From Limnanthes douglasii subsp. nivea (taxonomy: Eukaryota; Streptophyta; Magnoliopsida; Brassicales; Limnanthaceae), in NCBI GenBank assembly GCA_036936605.1, contig JAUPFV010000002.1:161068813-161132812 (forward strand): 64,000 nt of DNA, read 5' to 3'. The notes beneath the pieces were generated by a model. The model did not search any database. It saw nothing but the letters and a program-made list of their open reading frames with translations, and was not told where the DNA came from. Below, piece after piece: positions 59,745-64,000 of this stretch (positions within the stretch are counted from its first letter, which is position 1; each line of letters starts with the position of its first letter). Both the position numbers and the translations under genes were made by a program.

Positions 59745-60896
59745 GAAGTTGAAAGGTAAAGCATGTGGCTATATGGTTTTAGATGGGGTTTTATACAAAA
59801 AAGCGTTGAGTATGCCATTATTGCGATGCTTGAGAAAATATGAATCACATGAAATTATGTGAGGGCTACATGATGGAGAAGGTTCAGCACATTGCGGGTT
59901 CAAGGTATTGACACGTCAAGTTTTATTTGCAGAGTATTATTGTCCTTCGATTATAAGAGATGCTAAAAGTTTAGTTCGAGGCTGTGATATTTGTCAACGG
60001 TTTGCTAACTCGATTCATAAACTTGCAGTTCCACTCATGTCCATTACCAAAGCCATCTCTTTTGACAGATAGAGAATAAACTTAGTAGGACCATTACCAA
60101 TGGCTTATGGAGGATGCTAAATGATTATTATGGCAGTGGATTATTTTACGAAGTGGGCAAAAGTTGAACCATTGTCCGAGACAAAGGTCAAGGATGTAAT
60201 TAATTTTATAGTAAATAGTATTTGTTGTTACTTTGGGGTAGCTCGAAAAAATACCACGGAGGTCCTTAATGTAATAACAAAGAAATAGATTCTTTTTATG
60301 CTTCGAGGGGAATAAAACAATGTTTTTCCACACCTTTTCATCCCCACGTAAATGGTCAGGTAGAAGTGATAAACAGATCCATTTTGGAAGGTTTAAATAA
60401 GAATTTGACATGAGCTGTAAGGAAATGGGCAAACTATTTGTAGGAGGTGTTATGGGCTTATCAAACAACTCCTAGGGAAACTACTAAAGAAACTCTTTTT
60501 GCCTTAGTGTATGAGATGGATGTTGTTAGTCCTACAGAATTCACATTGCCTTCTTTTAGAGTAGCTCAATATTATGAATACCTGAATGACGAAGAAAAAA
60601 GAGCAGATTTGGATTTGATTGAGGAAAAAAGAGTTAAAGCTCTTATCAGATTCTTACAATGAGTAAATATAATTCAAAGGTAAGAAGAAAGGATATCGAG
60701 GTGGATGATAAAGTTCTAAGGAAGGTATTCCTCCATACTAAGGAAAAAAGCCTCATCAAGATGGCCCCGAAATAGGAGGGTCCTTATATGGTTGTGGAAA
60801 AAATAAAGTCAGGTTCTTATTATCTTTGTGACGAGGAGGGGAGAATGCTTCAGCATCCTTGGAATATAAAACATATAAAATTGTACTGGGAGTAAC
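59745..60896 (+). pseudogene. Element D integrase
   Basis: The HHCC zinc domain is visible: LHDGEGSAHCGFKVLTRQVL and VRGCDICQRFANSIHKLAVP (59860-60035). The core has MAVDYFTKWAKVEPLSETKV with the first aspartate (60130-60185), but the DNG motif is lost (KNTTEV) and stops follow. The C-terminal part is YGLIKQLLG / TKETLFALVYEMDVVSPTEF (60440-60540) and EEKRADLDLIEEKRVKALIR. The polyprotein ended at 60894-60896 after HIKLYWE. Confidence 0.82.
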
Positions 60897-61511
60897 TGTC
60901 TTTTGAAATTGTTCTTCTTTGAAAAACTGACACACTCTTTCCTACCCTGTTGGCCTAGGGAGGTTTTAATGAGGTGTTATGTAAATGTTCGAAGCTATCA
61001 ATAAAAAATATTTTTTGGCCAATGGTTACGTATGTTTGTTTAAATTATTTTGGTAACTAGTCAAAGACTGGTCATCTTTGAAGTAAACCAATAGTAATTA
61101 TTTTGAAGTGTTGAATACACTTTTCGAAGAGACAACCATATTCGAAGTCCTACGTTCTCTAAATGCACTATAATATTCAAAGTGTTACGTTCTCTTAACG
61201 CACTATAATATTCGAAGTGGTACGTTCTCTAAACACACGATATTATTTGAAGTATCACATTTTATAAGTGTATTATTTCTATTTAAGGTGTTAACATTCT
61301 TTAAACACATCAATGAAGTTCAAGTATTCTCACTTCAAAAATTATATGTTTAGTTATGATATAAGTTATATTTTGAAGTGAACATGACTTGTAAGTTTAA
61401 AAAAAATATAATAAGAATATAAGAGACATAAAGCCTTTTTGCATTCAATTTAATTCGATGATAACAGAATAAGTTTTTAAATTCCAAGAAAAAAATTCAT
61501 CTATAAAAAAA
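60897..61511. other. Element D 3' untranslated region
   Basis: Non-coding sequence between pol and the antisense ORF. It starts with sequence shared with element B (ctctttcctaccctgt, 60945) and contains the 35-bp repeats at 61141-61280. Confidence 0.6.
61141..61280. repeat. 35-bp tandem repeats of element D
   Basis: Four units start at 61141, 61176, 61211 and 61246 (ttcgaagtgttacgttctct then aa.gcactataata). More degraded units seem to extend to about 61330 and back to about 61085. Confidence 0.8.
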
Positions 61512-64000
61512 CTAGTCATTCCACAACAATTGAATAACTGGCACAAAAAAAGAGATAGAAAAGTTATTTGTCCTCGGAGCTTTCTTTAAAAGATTCTCTT
61601 TGTTCAGAAGTACTTTCTTTTGATTCCGCTTCTTCGTATGAGGAGTTAGGAACAGGTTCAAAATCTTTGTTGAGGAGACTTTCGATAAGAATCTGCTCCC
61701 AAAAGTTGGAGAGGTCAACCTTTGGAAATATAGCATAGATTTTGCAAAGAAGATTAACAAATCTTTGTTCTTTGGCATTTTTATGGCTGCTAACATGAAC
61801 TTTCCACATTCATTCGCACCAGTAGTGACAACAAGCATTTTCTTTTCATTGAATGGAGTTTTGAGAGCATCCATATCCTCAATCAATTTTTTCTTCTCAT
61901 CTTTAATCTTGTTGAATGGAAGTTGAAGATTATCTTATTTTTCTTCTCTGTAGTTGATTCTTTAGAGTGCTTAAATTTGAGCTGTTCTGTCTCATTCTGG
62001 TGAGAAGTATTGAGCTCTTCTATTTCTTTTCGGTGCACTAATCTGAGGTGATTCTTGATATAGATGAGCCTTTTGATGAATTTAGATATGGCCAATTGAA
62101 ATCCATGAAATTGTTTTTTCACGAGTCCACCAAAGATTTCCCTCATTCTTTTTTCGGGAGCAACAATTTTCTTATAGCGAACCATCTCATTTTCCATATG
62201 CTCTAGCTGACTTCGAGAAGATTTGATTTCTTGGGTTAATTTTTGTGTTGCATCACCAAGATTGGCAAAGGGTTGAAGAACAAGCACAACTTCTTGTGAT
62301 GGATTTTTGGCATGAAAGACCATTGGACCAGGAACATGTATTAGATCACAGAAGGATGGAGGCAAAGAGAACTCTGGTGAAGTTGTTTCGAGAAGAACAT
62401 GAGCAAACCTTTTACCATAATTTTTGAGTTGGTACTCAAGTTCTTGAACAAATGGATATTCATCTCTGACGAGCTCTTGAGATTGATCAAAGTTGCAAAG
62501 TTATCATCACATCGATCATTGTCTGCAACAGTCTCTCCTTGCTGAGCGCCTCCTTCTTCAACACCTGCTTCATTTTCTTTTTGTTGATTCTTTACAACAA
62601 CAATTTCATCAACACCGAAGGACACCTCTTTAACTATTTATATAACTTTGTTTTGAGGGGTTGTTTTAGTTGTGCTCTTCTTTTTTGTCATGACAACCGT
62701 CTTCTTTATTTTTGGAGAAGGCTCAACTTCTTCTCCTTCCTCGATAGTAGGGAGGTTCTTTTTGTTGTTTTTCTCTTCGAATTTGGCAATATTGGAGCTT
62801 CTGAAGGGCTAGCACAAGATGTGCTAGCTTCCTTTTTATTCTTTTTTCCATTCCTCTTCTGGGGAAGGGGGTTATCCGATCTATTTTGAACCGGCTGAAA
62901 GACTTTACAGTCAAGGGCCACTAGCCTTTTAACAGCATGTAGAGGATTGGGTGGCCCCATTAGATTCTAAGTAAGAGCAGCTCCCACGTTGATTCTCCAC
63001 AGGTGGGTGTTGAGAAAGTTGATAGGTTGAAAGACTGTGTGAAATGCATTACCCCATTCTTTTCCAGCCCAGCCTGCAAGCTTAATAAAAATATATTTGA
63101 CATCTTTCGACGAAGTTTGTAACGCCTCAAAATTTCTGGATGCAACACAAGACTTTATGAGAAATAAGTAGAAAAATATTTGGAGATATAATCCAAATAA
63201 TAAAATAAAAAGACAAACTGTTACTCCTCTAGACGAGGTTCAACTTTGATGGGTTGGATTTTGAAATCTCTTTACCATTTTCCCAAGCTCCTGAGATGAA
63301 GACAAATCTTTGTTTCCAAAAGTTTTATGCCTCCAACAAATCATAGATGATCTTCAAGTCATCATCCAATGTTAGATAATAAAATGGAAGTATCGGTCCC
63401 TTCGATAATTTGGTCAACGAGATGAAGTCCTCGATACATAGGGGAATTTTGGCCAATCGAGAAGCCATAATCACAGAGAGAAAAGTGAACCATTGATTGG
63501 ATGTCACCTGAGTTGGGCACAGATCTAGAATCTCAAAATATTCAACTATCATGGGGTAAACCACCAGTTCACCTTTTTTGCAGTAAAAAAGGGTTTCTAT
63601 TTCTTTGGGTAGACAAAGTATAATGTTGTCCCTCATTCCCCATTGTTTTTTGAGCTTATCTGCTTGTCTCTTTTGGTAATATGTGTAAGCAACATTATTT
63701 AAATCCAAGATATATTATGCATCGAGAGGCTTTAGGTTTTCGCTGACTAATGCGGCCAGCTCGTCGGAAAGCTTCATAAGAGATTTATTTTTTCTTATCC
63801 TAGGTGTTTTTGCCTTCAAAACATATTTCACTATTTCACTGTATGTTTCCTTCAAACATCTTCTTCTATATCAGCTTCGATATTTGATTATGTGGCTTCA
63901 GAATCCATTTCCTTCTTGGGTGCCTCATCCACAAGTCAAGGTGCGTTACTTCAGGGATTTCGTTGAGACTTTGTTGTTGTCTCGATAATTTCCCTCAGGA
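61512..64000 (-). pseudogene. Antisense accessory ORF of element D (broken, cut by the window edge)
   Basis: The conserved domain is at 63325-63708: KKQWGMRDNIILCLPKEIET, EYFEILDLCPTQVTSNQWFT and SVIMASRLAKIPLCIEDFIS, then FVFISGAWENGKE (63280-63320). After an apparent intron with acceptor gttgcatccag near 63136 comes GWAGKEWGNAFHTVF (63030-63090), like the start of exon 2 in element A. A basic stretch and a coiled coil (ATQKLTQEIKSSRSQLEHME, 62150-62250) and an acidic C-terminus (61570-61640) follow. Frameshifts separate the pieces. The N-terminus lies beyond the right edge. Confidence 0.75.

Noticed and set aside
62539..62889. + strand frame rich in F and L (116 codons)
   Set aside because: Shadow of the basic, lysine-rich part of the antisense ORF of element D on the other strand.

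Overview
The window is nuclear DNA from a flowering plant, most likely a eudicot. It is AT-rich, the real genes have GT-AG introns, and the protein families are plant ones (an organelle-type Mpv17/PMP22 protein, a mitochondrial-type elongation factor P, histone H2B, EF-1alpha). I cannot name the species. Most of the sequence is decayed, nested transposable elements. Two single-copy genes, both on the minus strand, look intact: an Mpv17/PMP22 family gene (18970-21952, 7 exons) and an elongation factor P gene (45284-49159, 11 exons, one of only 14 bp).

Layout. 1-4259: the 3' part of a young Ty3/gypsy element (A) of the Tat type. It carries an intact spliced gene on the antisense strand (357-3345), then a polypurine tract and an LTR (3785-4259). 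4271-8948: gag-pol relics of an older Tat element (B) that directly abuts the LTR of A, followed by a TA microsatellite, 50-bp and 33-bp tandem repeats and a broken antisense ORF (9539-12907) carrying a 1.85-kb tandem duplication. 13424-16585: the 3' end of another Tat element (E): broken antisense ORF, 38-bp tandem repeats and LTR. 16891-18263: a Pack-MULE-like DNA transposon with 41-bp terminal inverted repeats and a perfect 9-bp target duplication, enclosing a histone H2B copy that has lost its ATG. 18970-21952: Mpv17/PMP22 gene. 22359-28633: a chromovirus-like LTR retrotransposon (F) with a hAT element inside its left LTR. 28634-30200: degenerate minisatellite-like DNA. 30229-35690: gag, protease and truncated reverse transcriptase of a Tat element (C), interrupted by a 2.07-kb gag-only LTR element with 90-bp LTRs. 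39125-41016: an EF-1alpha pseudogene that keeps its leader intron and TATA box. 41001-41392: an unrecognised small ORF. 45284-49159: EF-P gene. 50347-50555: a SINE. 52642-52941: an F-box/LRR remnant. 54977-64000: a long, nearly full-length but decayed Tat element (D): LTR promoter, PBS, gag, protease, RT, RNase H, second (archaeal-like) RNase H, integrase, 35-bp repeats and a broken antisense ORF running off the right edge.

The recurring theme is the antisense ORF between pol and the 3' LTR of the Tat elements. Four versions (A, B, E, D) are present. They share a conserved domain and a gag-independent coiled-coil design; A has a clear short intron and E and D seem to have one in the same place; A, B and E have a TATA box on the minus strand about 100-320 bp before the start. 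Only A is intact. The tandem repeats before each antisense ORF differ completely in sequence and length among B, E and D. None of the retrotransposons except possibly A looks able to move. Several stop codons and the lost start of H2B fit C-to-T (G-to-A) decay of methylated DNA.
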